Shown here one piece after another: positions 8,424 to 16,346 of a DNA stretch of 64,000 bases. The first letter of the stretch is position 1, and every line of letters starts with the position of its first letter. Source of the DNA: M3007 sp044347755 (lineage in GTDB: Bacteria; Bacteroidota; Bacteroidia; Chitinophagales; Saprospiraceae); NCBI GenBank assembly GCA_044347755.1, contig JBIKUE010000009.1, positions 11,509-75,508 of the forward strand. Reading direction: 5' to 3'. Under the pieces are notes generated by a model. The model did not search any database. It saw nothing but the letters and a program-made list of their open reading frames with translations, and had not been told where the DNA came from. The translations under genes were made by a program, and so were the position numbers.

Positions 8424-10829
8424 TTAGAATTTAAAACTCCAGGCGATGTAAGGAATAATGGGGAAAAGTGCCGCTTTTTTGAGCACCGTGCGATCTTCTC
8501 CGTTCACCTCTTCGTCTTCCGTGAACAGGAAGAATGGGTTTTTGCGATTGTAGGCATTATAAGCGCCAAAAGCCCAGGTGCGTTTGTACCGGCGTTTTTG
8601 TTTGGTAAACTCAAAACCAATGTCGAGCCGGTTATAAGACGGCATCCGGAAATTGTTCCGCTCAGGTGTGTGCGTTACCTGTTGCAGGTAGTTGCTGTAA
8701 GTATAATCACTTGGCCCCAGGTATTTGGAGGTGCCGAAGGTGACAGCATTACCGGTAGAATACACCCAGCTGCCCGACATAGAGAACCGCTTGGTGAACT
8801 GATACGATCCGGTGATCTCAAAATCATGTCGGCGGTCGTATTTGTATGGGAACACTTCCCCGAAATTGATATCGTCAAACTGGCGGGTGGCCCAGGACAA
8901 TGTATATCCCACCCAACCGCTGAGTTTTCCGGTTTTTTTCTGCACAAAAAATTCGGCGCCATAAGCCGTTCCATCTCCTTGTGAAACCCTGTTTTCCCAA
9001 TCCTGAAACTGCAACAAACTGGATCCTTCCTTGAAGGCTATCACGTTTTTCATTTCCTTGTAATACAGTTCCACGCTGAATTCGTAATCCTTTCCAAGCG
9101 TTTTTGCGGTACCAATAGCAACCTGCCAGGCATCCTGAGGTTTTACTTTTTTGGTGGTTGGCAGCCACAAATCTGTTGGCAAACCGATGGTTTCGTTGGT
9201 CAGCAGGTGTATGTACTGGCGCATCGTGCTGAAGCCTGCTTTTACAGACCAGCCCCGGCCGAATAAATAGCGCGCATTGAGCCTGGGCTGAAGAGAGAAA
9301 TAAGGTTTCCCGGCAAGGGCAAAGCCCGAAAAGTGCAGGCCATAGTTGACCCGCCATTGGGCATTAATTTTCCAGTCGTCTTCTGCATAGGCGGCAAACT
9401 CGGTGGCCCGGACATTGTCCTGAATGTAATTGGCGGTATTGCTCAGGGTGTCAAACCCCTCTTCAAAGGAATAAAAACTCGATTTGAAGGTACCCGGCCT
9501 GAAAGTGTGCAGTATGGCATTGGCTCCAAAACGAATGTAATGTTCCGGACTCGGCACATAATCAAAATCTACCTTGGCAGCCACATCATCAATACCGGAA
9601 AAATAATTCAGGTCAAACCGGTTTTCTGTAACCAAACGCCCATTTTCAAAATCGCGACTTTCAAATCCGGTACTGGTATTAAACCGGTAACGGCTATAGG
9701 TGATGGTCGTATTGGCAAAAAGCTTGGGATTCAGAATATGGTTCCAGCGCAATGCCGAGGTAACATTTCCCCAGCCTAAACCAGCCTTAAACCGATCTTC
9801 ATAACCCGGGTCTTTTTCGCCAAAATCTGAATAAAATTTATCCTTTCCTGTATAAAAACTGAGGTAAACCCGGTCTTTTTTTCCAAAACGGTAATTGACC
9901 TTGGCATTGATATCATCAAAAAAATACCCTACAACGCCATCGCTACCATCGGAACGAAACCCGGCTTTGATGAGCGGCCGGGCCAGGATATCAATGTAGG
10001 TTCGGCGGCCTGAAACTATAAACGAGGACTTGCCTTTTTTGATTGGGCCTTCCAGGGTGAGCTTGGACGCCACCAAACCGATAGTCCCCTCTCCATGAAA
10101 TTCGTTTTCATTGCCTTCTTTCATGTTGATCTCTATCACCGACGATAGGCGCCCCCCATAACGTGCCGGGAATCCGCCTTTGATGAGCGACACATCTTTC
10201 ACGGCATCCGGATTAAACACTGAGAAAAAGCCAAACAGGTGGGATACGTTGTACACCGGTACACCATCGAGCAGGATCAGGTTTTGATCAGGGCCGCCGC
10301 CGCGCACGTAGATGCCGCTTTGGCCTTCGCCGCCACCGGAAACACCAGGCAGCAATTGCAAGGCTTTGAGGACGTCTTTTTCGCCCAGAAAGGCCGGTAC
10401 GTTTTTGATTTGCTGAATGGGAATATCAATCCGGCCCATTTGGGCGCGTTCTTCCACGCGTTCATAGCGTTGGGCCACTACTTCCACTTCTTTGAGCGTG
10501 GAGTTATCGGTCATGCCCACGTTTTGCTCTACATTGCTATTCAGCAGCAATCGGAAAGCTTCCGGTTTGTACCCTATATAGGTAATGACAATCAGGGCAG
10601 AATCAGCCGGCAGGGTCAGACTGTAAAAGCCGAAAGTATTGGTAACGGTGCCTTTTCCGGATTTCAGATCCCGCACAGTTGCCCCGATCAGGTGTTCGCC
10701 GCTGGCTTGGTCGGTAACCGTTCCGCTGATGGTATAGCGGCCTTGCGCGCATACCGATAAGGTACTGAAAAGGAGGGGTAAAAGGAGGATTGTCCTCCAG
10801 GGAGAGTAGCTTAGGTGTTTTCTTCGCAT
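8424..10829 (-). CDS. TonB-dependent receptor with carboxypeptidase-like regulatory domain
   Basis: The 801-residue outer-membrane receptor has a signal peptide ending near SVCAQG. A CarboxypepD_reg-like beta-sandwich follows (about residues 32-115, 'ISGTVTDQASGEHLIGATV'), then the plug (about 125-230, including 'GIYVRGGGPDQNLILLDGVPVYN'). The rest is a 22-strand-type barrel ending in the aromatic WSFKF. It lacks the long N-terminus of SusC proteins and is paired with DUF4249 rather than SusD, so it belongs to the smaller receptor class. The substrate is unknown. Confidence 0.93.
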   Translation of the reverse strand: MRRKHLSYSPWRTILLLPLLFSTLSVCAQGRYTISGTVTDQASGEHLIGATVRDLKSGKGTVTNTFGFYSLTLPADSALIVITYIGYKPEAFRLLLNSNVEQNVGMTDNSTLKEVEVVAQRYERVEERAQMGRIDIPIQQIKNVPAFLGEKDVLKALQLLPGVSGGGEGQSGIYVRGGGPDQNLILLDGVPVYNVSHLFGFFSVFNPDAVKDVSLIKGGFPARYGGRLSSVIEINMKEGNENEFHGEGTIGLVASKLTLEGPIKKGKSSFIVSGRRTYIDILARPLIKAGFRSDGSDGVVGYFFDDINAKVNYRFGKKDRVYLSFYTGKDKFYSDFGEKDPGYEDRFKAGLGWGNVTSALRWNHILNPKLFANTTITYSRYRFNTSTGFESRDFENGRLVTENRFDLNYFSGIDDVAAKVDFDYVPSPEHYIRFGANAILHTFRPGTFKSSFYSFEEGFDTLSNTANYIQDNVRATEFAAYAEDDWKINAQWRVNYGLHFSGFALAGKPYFSLQPRLNARYLFGRGWSVKAGFSTMRQYIHLLTNETIGLPTDLWLPTTKKVKPQDAWQVAIGTAKTLGKDYEFSVELYYKEMKNVIAFKEGSSLLQFQDWENRVSQGDGTAYGAEFFVQKKTGKLSGWVGYTLSWATRQFDDINFGEVFPYKYDRRHDFEITGSYQFTKRFSMSGSWVYSTGNAVTFGTSKYLGPSDYTYSNYLQQVTHTPERNNFRMPSYNRLDIGFEFTKQKRRYKRTWAFGAYNAYNRKNPFFLFTEDEEVNGEDRTVLKKAALFPIIPYIAWSFKF

Positions 10830-10980
10830 AAAAGTCCGGGTTTAAATGTTGGATCAAATGACGAGGCAAAAGCGGAAGGGGTTGGATTGCATTGTGGCTA
10901 ATTGTGTTTTTTTTAACATGAATGGAGGGGAAGGAGTCGTTTGGGGTCATTTTTTGGTCGTTGGCAATGCTCGGGCAACG

Positions 10981-11087
10981 GTCATCCTGAGCGCAGCGAA
11001 GGATCTGGCCAAAGCCAATGGAGTGGTAAAAATCTATGAAAGCTCGTAATTAATCATTGTCAGATCCTTTACTGTGCTCAGCATGAC
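10981..11087. repeat. Imperfect inverted repeat with tcatcctgagcgcagcgaa arms
   Basis: Arms 10981-11007 and 11061-11087 are inverted copies with about four mismatches in 27 bases. A second, closer-matching example lies at 23503-23610. The surrounding gap 10830-11240 between the receptor and the toxin island holds no credible gene. Confidence 0.7.
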
Positions 11088-11241
11088 AACCCACGTTACC
11101 CAAATATTAAAATCATGGAAAATCAGCTATATAGGTTGTAGTCTTGGCTAGGTGGAAGCGTTATAACTAACCCCCGGATTGCTCTTGTTTTGGCAAGACC
11201 GGGCGAGGCGTAAAAAAATAGATTTCATTGTCCTTGATCCG

Positions 11242-11279
11242 AAAAGCGGGGTTTCAAAGCCCACGCTCTGAAACCCCGC
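11242..11279 (-). terminator. Rho-independent terminator of the toxin island, copy 1
   Basis: On the minus strand, just after the Imm11-like gene, a perfect 11-bp stem (gcggggtttca/tgaaaccccgc) with a 12-base loop is followed by four Ts. In copy 2 only the proximal half of this stem is present, which marks the duplication boundary. Confidence 0.7.
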
Positions 11280-11290
11280 ATGACAATCCC

Positions 11291-12016
11291 TTAGTTATTA
11301 TAAGCCGCTGCAGCCTCCTGCATTTTGGCTTTTTTCTCTTCAGGCGTTAATTCTCCAAGCTCCTCTGTTGGCGTAAACCTTATACCAACTAAACCCTCCT
11401 TTTCGATGGCATCTTTTAGCCGCTCTGAAACATAAAAGCCGGATGGCATAAAAATGAGTCGAAACATGTCGGTGCCTTCAGCTGCCTTGGAAATCTTGAG
11501 GACTCTGACATACAGGTTTTCTTTTTTGAAGAAAAGAGCATTTTTTAAGGATCTGAATTCCTCGTAGCTACTGAATTTCAAGCCCATTTTAATTACCTGG
11601 ACAGCAAAATCAGTAGTATGCATCACCTCAGTGTGTTCCCAGTCTACAAACTCGGCTGCACTGTTTTTGGTAAAATAGAGCAGAAAGTATGCCCGCTCTT
11701 CTTCTGCTTGTCTCACTGTCACCGGAAAGGCTTGATGATCAGCCAATTTGAATTTTGAAAGTAGGAAATAGAACCGACTACTTATGAGCAGGAACCCACC
11801 ACCTCCTGGAGTAAAAGAGAACAAATCTATCCATCTGGCTTCCTTTTCTAACAAAAGCACCGGAAACTTTTTGTTCGGATCAAGCTTCCCCTCCAGAGGA
11901 ATGGATTGAAACGGGTGACCTTCTCCGGTTTCAGGGTTATGTACAAATTTTCGAACCTGCCCATCGATTCCAATTTCTTTCAAGTCCAGGGAAAACGTGA
12001 TTTTATAAAAGTTCAT
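11291..12016 (-). CDS. Imm11-like (DUF1629-like) immunity protein, orphaned copy
   Basis: The 241-residue protein is a clear paralogue of the product at 15617-16345, sharing long runs such as HPFQSIPLEGKLDPNKKFPV and FTKN.AAEFVDWEHTEVMHTTDFA. The C-terminal pattern 'MPSGFYVSERLKDAIEKEGLVGIRFTPTEEL' resembles the Imm11/DUF1629 immunity family. Its expected partner is an AHH-type nuclease, but here only a short AHH tail precedes it (12021-12110). It is therefore an orphan immunity gene that could still protect against related toxins. The N-terminal 25 residues differ most from the paralogue. Confidence 0.7.
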   Translation of the reverse strand: MNFYKITFSLDLKEIGIDGQVRKFVHNPETGEGHPFQSIPLEGKLDPNKKFPVLLLEKEARWIDLFSFTPGGGGFLLISSRFYFLLSKFKLADHQAFPVTVRQAEEERAYFLLYFTKNSAAEFVDWEHTEVMHTTDFAVQVIKMGLKFSSYEEFRSLKNALFFKKENLYVRVLKISKAAEGTDMFRLIFMPSGFYVSERLKDAIEKEGLVGIRFTPTEELGELTPEEKKAKMQEAAAAYNN

Positions 12017-12020
12017 GGCA

Positions 12021-12110
12021 TTAGAAATTCAAATCGTTGATTTTTGTGGTCGGGTTTTGATCAATCAAATTGCCCAGCTGGTTTTGAAAATCACGCAATC
12101 GCTGACTTGC
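12021..12110 (-). pseudogene. Orphan 3' tail of an AHH nuclease toxin
   Basis: About 29 codons ending in TAA at 12021-12023 encode ASQRLRDFQNQL and PTTKINDLNF, the same C-terminus as the AHH toxin at 16347. The match to 16347-16436 is nearly exact at the base level. It has no start and stops being homologous just before a 20-bp palindrome. It is a displaced remnant of an ancestral toxin C-terminus. Confidence 0.85.
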
Positions 12111-12117
12111 TATTCTG

Positions 12118-12162
12118 CCGCGCTTGGGTCTTCCCGATGAAGTCGGGAAGACCCAAGCGCGG
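12118..12162. repeat. Perfect 20-bp palindrome at the cassette junction
   Basis: Arms 12118-12137 and 12143-12162 are exact inverted copies with a 5-base loop (tgaag). It sits precisely between the orphan AHH tail and the new immunity gene. It has no T-run on either side, so it is an imperfect candidate for a terminator and may mark the insertion boundary. Confidence 0.8.
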
Positions 12163-12183
12163 CGAACGAAACGAAACGCCCGA

Positions 12184-12822
12184 TTATCTTATATCGTCCA
12201 GTATGCTCAGGTTCAAACCTGCGGCAATAAATTCATCACTCACGATCATCTCTTCCGGTGTTTCCGGATGATCAAATAATACCCGGAAATGCCCCTCTCC
12301 CTCAGCAAAAATGTACACCCACTTGCCATTCTCAAAATGGAATCCGATAATATCAAGGGTCTTTTTGTTGATATGAATGACATCTGGCAACTCGGCATTG
12401 GGCGGAAAAAAGCAGGCAATTTCTTCCCTTCGTGAGGCGGTTTCTATTGTTTCTACCCGTACCTCACCCATCCCGACAATTCGTTGAACCGCTCCGTGAT
12501 CTCCTTGAATGCAGAAATGATATCCCAGTTTTTTTAAGGTGTCCCTGCTGCTTACTTCCACATTCAGGAGGTTAGCTTCTATACCATACAAATTGCCGGC
12601 AACATTTTGCGTGCCTTTGGAATGAATTTCCAGCCTCATCGGTTTTTCCGGACGGGGGCGTTTGAATATCAGTAATAACGGGCAAAAGTGGCTGTATAAT
12701 TCAAGCGGTTGTGACAGACCCAAAAAGCCATCTGGAACAAAAACCGTAAAGCCCTTTGTTCCGAGAGCATCCCGGAACAAAGGGTTAATGTTACACTCAA
12801 AGTCGATGTGAAGTTCTGACAT
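12184..12822 (-). CDS. Candidate immunity protein for the copy 1 toxin
   Basis: The 212-residue protein has no signal peptide and I do not recognise its family. It is predicted to be a mixed alpha/beta cytosolic protein. Its ATG overlaps the toxin stop codon in a TGATG arrangement (12820-12824), so it is translationally coupled to the toxin. That position is where polymorphic-toxin immunity genes lie. It has no counterpart in copy 2, so it arrived together with the copy 1 toxin C-terminus. The immunity role is inferred from position only. Confidence 0.7.
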   Translation of the reverse strand: MSELHIDFECNINPLFRDALGTKGFTVFVPDGFLGLSQPLELYSHFCPLLLIFKRPRPEKPMRLEIHSKGTQNVAGNLYGIEANLLNVEVSSRDTLKKLGYHFCIQGDHGAVQRIVGMGEVRVETIETASRREEIACFFPPNAELPDVIHINKKTLDIIGFHFENGKWVYIFAEGEGHFRVLFDHPETPEEMIVSDEFIAAGLNLSILDDIR

Positions 12823-14663
12823 CAGAATCGCATTTTAAATTCGAAAGAACCTTTTTTAATGGCAATGGTGGGTTCGCCAGATGAGGTAGATTCAAGGTAG
12901 AACCTCATAGTGTAGTTGTTTCCTCCAAGATTGAATTCTGCAGTTATCTCATTTCCGTTGTTCCCAGAACTAATGTTATCAGGATCAATCTCAAAAGCTT
13001 CTACCAGGTCATCCCAAACATCAAGCGGCCCAAGCCCGTTAACCTTTGCCCCATTTCCAGTCCACTCAATCTTGGCGTAAAGATCATCAATTTTATTTCT
13101 TAAAACCTGATAGACCCTGTATGCAACATCATCGCCAAGCGTATATACTTTCTTCATTACATCATAAAACTTCATCAGGCTCGTTGCCTTTTTACCCAAA
13201 CTGACTCCAAATGAAGCCACTTTCGCTATCGGAACAAAGGTGCCTGCTTCATCCAGTGCAATTTCTGCAGCAGTCCATATTGCGCCAAGGTAATCTCCGC
13301 TTTTTAACTGGTCAATTGCTGCTGGGCCAAGCGTGATAATTGTACCACCCGGTATAATGTCTATTAAGGCATCCTTTAACGCTAGTTCAAGCTGCTCAAT
13401 GATAATATCCCAAACAGGGTTACTGATTGAATTGCTCTGAGCGTCTTGAAAAAACTGTTGAACTTCAACTGATCCAGAAGAAAGCATTTGGATATAACTT
13501 ACCACAACTGCTGCCGCTAAGTTGGCATCATGCTGGTTAGCATTGTGGCTCTGCAGGAACGATAAACACTCTCCAATTCGACCTGAATTACTTACCAACC
13601 AATTTAACTGCGCAGCATTAAATTGGCAGTCATTTATCAGTTGTACCAGCAATTCTGCAGCGTCTTTGGATGCTGCATCCCCTCCATTAAATGTTATGAA
13701 GGACCCAATTTCGTCAAATAAAGCCTGATCGTTTAGCAGCAGTGTTTTTTCGGCGGCAGTAAGATCAAACCAGTCATCTACGATCACCTCTTTGGTACAT
13801 TGAGACAGGCCGCTGTTAAACGCATCGTACCATTCGGGTCCGTCATAAGAGGAAAAACCACAAGTGTTTTTGATCTGCTCCATCAAATCGATCGGATGCT
13901 GCTCCAGGAAGAATTTATCCTTGAGCAAATGGGTCAAAAGGATTGCGAACGAGCCGTTGCATTTACCATTAATATAGGCTTTTAGCTTGTCGGCGGTTGC
14001 AATGTCCTTAGGACTGGCATCCCAATATTTGATGATCTCCTCCTGCTGTGGATGGCCATATTGTGTGAACAGGCACATGGATTCTGCCCCGTTCAAACCA
14101 GCCTCATTGACAAGCATACAAAAATCCAGATCTGTCTGACTATAGCCGGGTGGAATCTCTCCAATCGAGAGAATGTATTCATTGATGGCAGCACAGGTTG
14201 CCATCTGGCCGGAAAACTGCTGGTCAAAAATGCCTCCTCCGCCAGGTTGTTGGTAACCTTCCGGCGTAGTCCATCCCAATTGCCCTCCCGGGAAAAAATA
14301 GGATCCGGAATATGATTCGGAGCTGCCATTGATGGCATCCCAGATATTGCCGGCAACGGTACCGAAGTCTTTCCAAAATTCATTCCACCAACCCCAATCA
14401 ATATTAATATTGTTGCTTCCAAATTGAGGACACCTTACCTTCGGCTTGCCATCTCTGTCGGATGACGTTGAATCAGTTTGCGCAAATCCGGAGGAGATAT
14501 CCCAAAACGGAATTTTACCGTCTCCTTTCAGAGCAATGTAGCCGTTAACCACCTTCACAAACTTTTCAATGGTATCTTCCTGGCTTACCAGCATCATAGT
14601 ACCATTGAACTGACCGGTAGCATCCAAAGAGGAAAGAACGTGGACAGAGAGTCGGCTGCCCAT
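12822..14663 (-). CDS. Polymorphic toxin, copy 1, main frame (unknown toxin domain)
   Basis: The 613-residue frame shares residues 1-342 almost exactly with the product at 16347-18170, with only two substitutions seen. From residue 343 on it is unrelated. The unique part repeats a 45-residue module (LTAAEKTLLL..., then FNAAQLNWLV...). A hydrophobic segment follows (about residues 430-500), typical of pre-toxin linkers, and then a C-terminal domain of about 80 residues (EWTGNGAKVNGLGPLDVW to KKGSFEFKMRF) that I cannot assign. The N-terminal lipoprotein signal is in another frame (14594-15037). ATG 14663 is probably internal to the original gene. An immunity candidate overlaps its stop codon. 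Confidence 0.75.
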   Translation of the reverse strand: MGSRLSVHVLSSLDATGQFNGTMMLVSQEDTIEKFVKVVNGYIALKGDGKIPFWDISSGFAQTDSTSSDRDGKPKVRCPQFGSNNINIDWGWWNEFWKDFGTVAGNIWDAINGSSESYSGSYFFPGGQLGWTTPEGYQQPGGGGIFDQQFSGQMATCAAINEYILSIGEIPPGYSQTDLDFCMLVNEAGLNGAESMCLFTQYGHPQQEEIIKYWDASPKDIATADKLKAYINGKCNGSFAILLTHLLKDKFFLEQHPIDLMEQIKNTCGFSSYDGPEWYDAFNSGLSQCTKEVIVDDWFDLTAAEKTLLLNDQALFDEIGSFITFNGGDAASKDAAELLVQLINDCQFNAAQLNWLVSNSGRIGECLSFLQSHNANQHDANLAAAVVVSYIQMLSSGSVEVQQFFQDAQSNSISNPVWDIIIEQLELALKDALIDIIPGGTIITLGPAAIDQLKSGDYLGAIWTAAEIALDEAGTFVPIAKVASFGVSLGKKATSLMKFYDVMKKVYTLGDDVAYRVYQVLRNKIDDLYAKIEWTGNGAKVNGLGPLDVWDDLVEAFEIDPDNISSGNNGNEITAEFNLGGNNYTMRFYLESTSSGEPTIAIKKGSFEFKMRF

Positions 14664-15037
14664 AAAACCAGTTTACTTTGAATTTGTCCGGCCGGGTCTT
14701 TATAAAAAGCCAGGCTACTCCCAAATCGGGTGCCCGGAAGTGAGGCAGGAGTATCAACAGGCGTGATAAGTACCGGAAAGCCAGAAGGTGTTACAATATA
14801 GGATTCGTTCCAGAGGGGCGTTACACATAGTGGCAGCTTGTCTTCTGACCGGTCGAGAGCCCCTCCTCCATTTGAAAACCGGCCTTTTACTTCTTCCAAT
14901 GAAATGGAGCGGTTGACCAGTTCATTGGCTGGCTCACTCAACGGAATTTCTTGTAGTTCCTTTCTACATCCGCCTGCAAAAACTAAAGTAAGTAATACAA
15001 TAACAGGCCACGCTGTGGCAAATTTGAATTGAATCAT
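14594..15037 (-). CDS. Lipoprotein 5' fragment of the copy 1 toxin (frameshift)
   Basis: The 147-residue frame begins MIQFKFATAWPVIVLLTLVFAGGC, a lipoprotein signal with lipobox AGGC. It continues to SSLAFYKDPAGQIQSKLVLWAAD before running into out-of-frame residues. The main toxin frame picks up in a -1 frame with DATGQFNGTMMLVSQED. Together they look like one original lipoprotein-anchored toxin split by a one-base frameshift located between about 14594 and 14675. The same split occurs in copy 2. It could be a fixed mutation or a programmed event. I see no canonical slippery heptamer. Confidence 0.65.
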   Translation of the reverse strand: MIQFKFATAWPVIVLLTLVFAGGCRKELQEIPLSEPANELVNRSISLEEVKGRFSNGGGALDRSEDKLPLCVTPLWNESYIVTPSGFPVLITPVDTPASLPGTRFGSSLAFYKDPAGQIQSKLVLWAADSLSTFFPLWMLPVSSMVL

Positions 15038-15204
15038 CTTGAAGGTTGTGTTTTGACGGTCTTCAGTTGTCCTTGCCTCGCGCGCCGGTGGGGATTTCTG
15101 ATTACGTCAGGTTAAAAATTACTGTTGTTATTAATTGGATGCACAAATATGCGTGGCTCCCTCTCTAAAAAAATATAACACTTTTTGGCACTTATTCCCC
15201 ACCA

Positions 15205-15317
15205 ACAGAATGGAGCGGGGCATTATCAATGCCGGCTTAAGTCAATTATTCAAAATAGCCGAAGCGCTGGAAATTCACCCAAAGGAATTGTTTGATTTTG
15301 ACCTGGAGGAGGATTAG
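15205..15317 (+). pseudogene. 3' remnant of an XRE-type regulator gene, copy 1
   Basis: The 37 codons from RMERGIINAGLSQLFKIAEALEI to FDFDLEED match the C-terminal half of the intact regulator at 18716-18955. The first 42 codons, with the recognition helix region, are replaced by unrelated AT-rich sequence. The rest of the gap 15038-15617 contains only a duplicated terminator and no other gene. Confidence 0.85.
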
Positions 15318-15386
15318 TCCAATAAATCCTGCCTTCTGCGCACTTAGCGTGGACGGACCTTTAGAATAAGGCATCCACCCCGAAAT

Positions 15387-15446
15387 AAAAAAGGCCCCGA
15401 AAACAGCCCAACATCCTAAAAATGTCGGGCCGCTCCGAGGCCTTTA
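15387..15446. terminator. Duplicated copy of the E2-gene terminator
   Basis: This is the same hairpin as at 19146-19204 (aaaggcccc...ggggcc-type stem with 'aacatcctaaaaatgt' at the tip), carried along by the segmental duplication. No E2 gene lies next to it here, so its original function is lost. It could still stop readthrough between the two island copies. Confidence 0.6.
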
Positions 15447-15616
15447 TATCAAATCACGGTTTGGCCTTAAAAGTGGCCAAGCTTTTTACGGCAGAGTAAG
15501 AGGCTAAAAGTGATAATCCATTTGTGTTATGTGAAGGAAACTACACTTAATTACCCCTAAACCTTAAAGTTTTTACCTTTCAGAGTCTACTCTCTGAAAC
15601 CCCGCATGACAATCCC

Positions 15617-16345
15617 TTAGTTATTATAAGCCGCTGCAGCTTCCTGCATTTTGGCTTTTTTCTCTTCCGGTGTTAATTCTCCAAGCTCCTCTGTTGGCGT
15701 AAACCTTATACCAACTAAACCTTCCTTTTGGATGGCATCTTTTAGCCGCTCTGAAACATAAAAGCCGGATGGCATAAAAACAAACTTGAACATGTCGGTA
15801 CCTTCAGCTGCCTTGGCGATCTTGAGGACTCTAACATACAGGTTTTCTTTATTGTGTAGCAATTCCATTTTTCTGGCCAAAAACTCCTCATAGCTACTGA
15901 ATTTCAAGCCCATTTTAATTACCTGGGCAGCAAAATCAGTAGTATGCATCACCTCAGTGTGTTCCCAATCTACAAACTCGGCTGCACAGTTTTTGGTAAA
16001 ATAGAGCAGAAAGTATGCCCGCTCTTCCTCTCCTTGTCTCACTGTCACCGGGAAAGCTTGATAATCATCCAAATTGAATTGGCTCAACAGCATATAAAAA
16101 CGACTGCTTATTAGAAGCAGACGCCCTGATCCGGGAACTTGTTCAAGCAGATCCGTCCATTTTGCAGCCTTTTCTAACAAAAGCACCGGAAACTTTTTGT
16201 TCGGATCAAGCTTACCCTCCAGAGGAATGGATTGAAAGGGGTGACCTTCTCTGGTTTCAGGGCTTTGTACAAATTTCTGAACTTGGTCATAAATTCCAAT
16301 GACCTTCGGATCCAAAGAAAGTGCAAGTCTGAAAAACTTCATCAT
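15617..16345 (-). CDS. Imm11-like immunity protein paired with the AHH toxin
   Basis: The 242-residue protein lacks a signal peptide and is paralogous to the orphan at 11291. It carries the same Imm11/DUF1629-like C-terminal pattern (FYVSERLKDAIQKEGLVGIRF). Its ATG at 16345 lies one base after the toxin stop codon, so the two are co-translated. Imm11-family proteins are known partners of AHH and other nuclease toxins. I assign it as the antidote of the toxin at 16347, which is inferred from family and position. Confidence 0.75.
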   Translation of the reverse strand: MMKFFRLALSLDPKVIGIYDQVQKFVQSPETREGHPFQSIPLEGKLDPNKKFPVLLLEKAAKWTDLLEQVPGSGRLLLISSRFYMLLSQFNLDDYQAFPVTVRQGEEERAYFLLYFTKNCAAEFVDWEHTEVMHTTDFAAQVIKMGLKFSSYEEFLARKMELLHNKENLYVRVLKIAKAAEGTDMFKFVFMPSGFYVSERLKDAIQKEGLVGIRFTPTEELGELTPEEKKAKMQEAAAAYNN

Positions 16346-16346
16346 A

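Larger units (their letters stand above)
11266..15475. repeat. Segmental duplication, copy 1 (toxin island)
   Basis: This unit matches 15592-19229 in the same orientation. Both copies run from the half-stem 'ctctgaaaccccgc', through an Imm11-like gene, a toxin gene and XRE-regulator sequence, to a 'ggccccgaaaacagccc' terminator and about 15 bases beyond it. Copy 1 contains extra material (new toxin end and immunity gene) and has lost part of the regulator and about 100 bases after it. The toxin N-terminal region is nearly identical between copies. Confidence 0.85.

Noticed and set aside
15135..15317. A 60-codon open frame as a functional small regulator
   Set aside because: The first 23 codons are unrelated to the regulator and the recognition helix is missing, so I call it a remnant.
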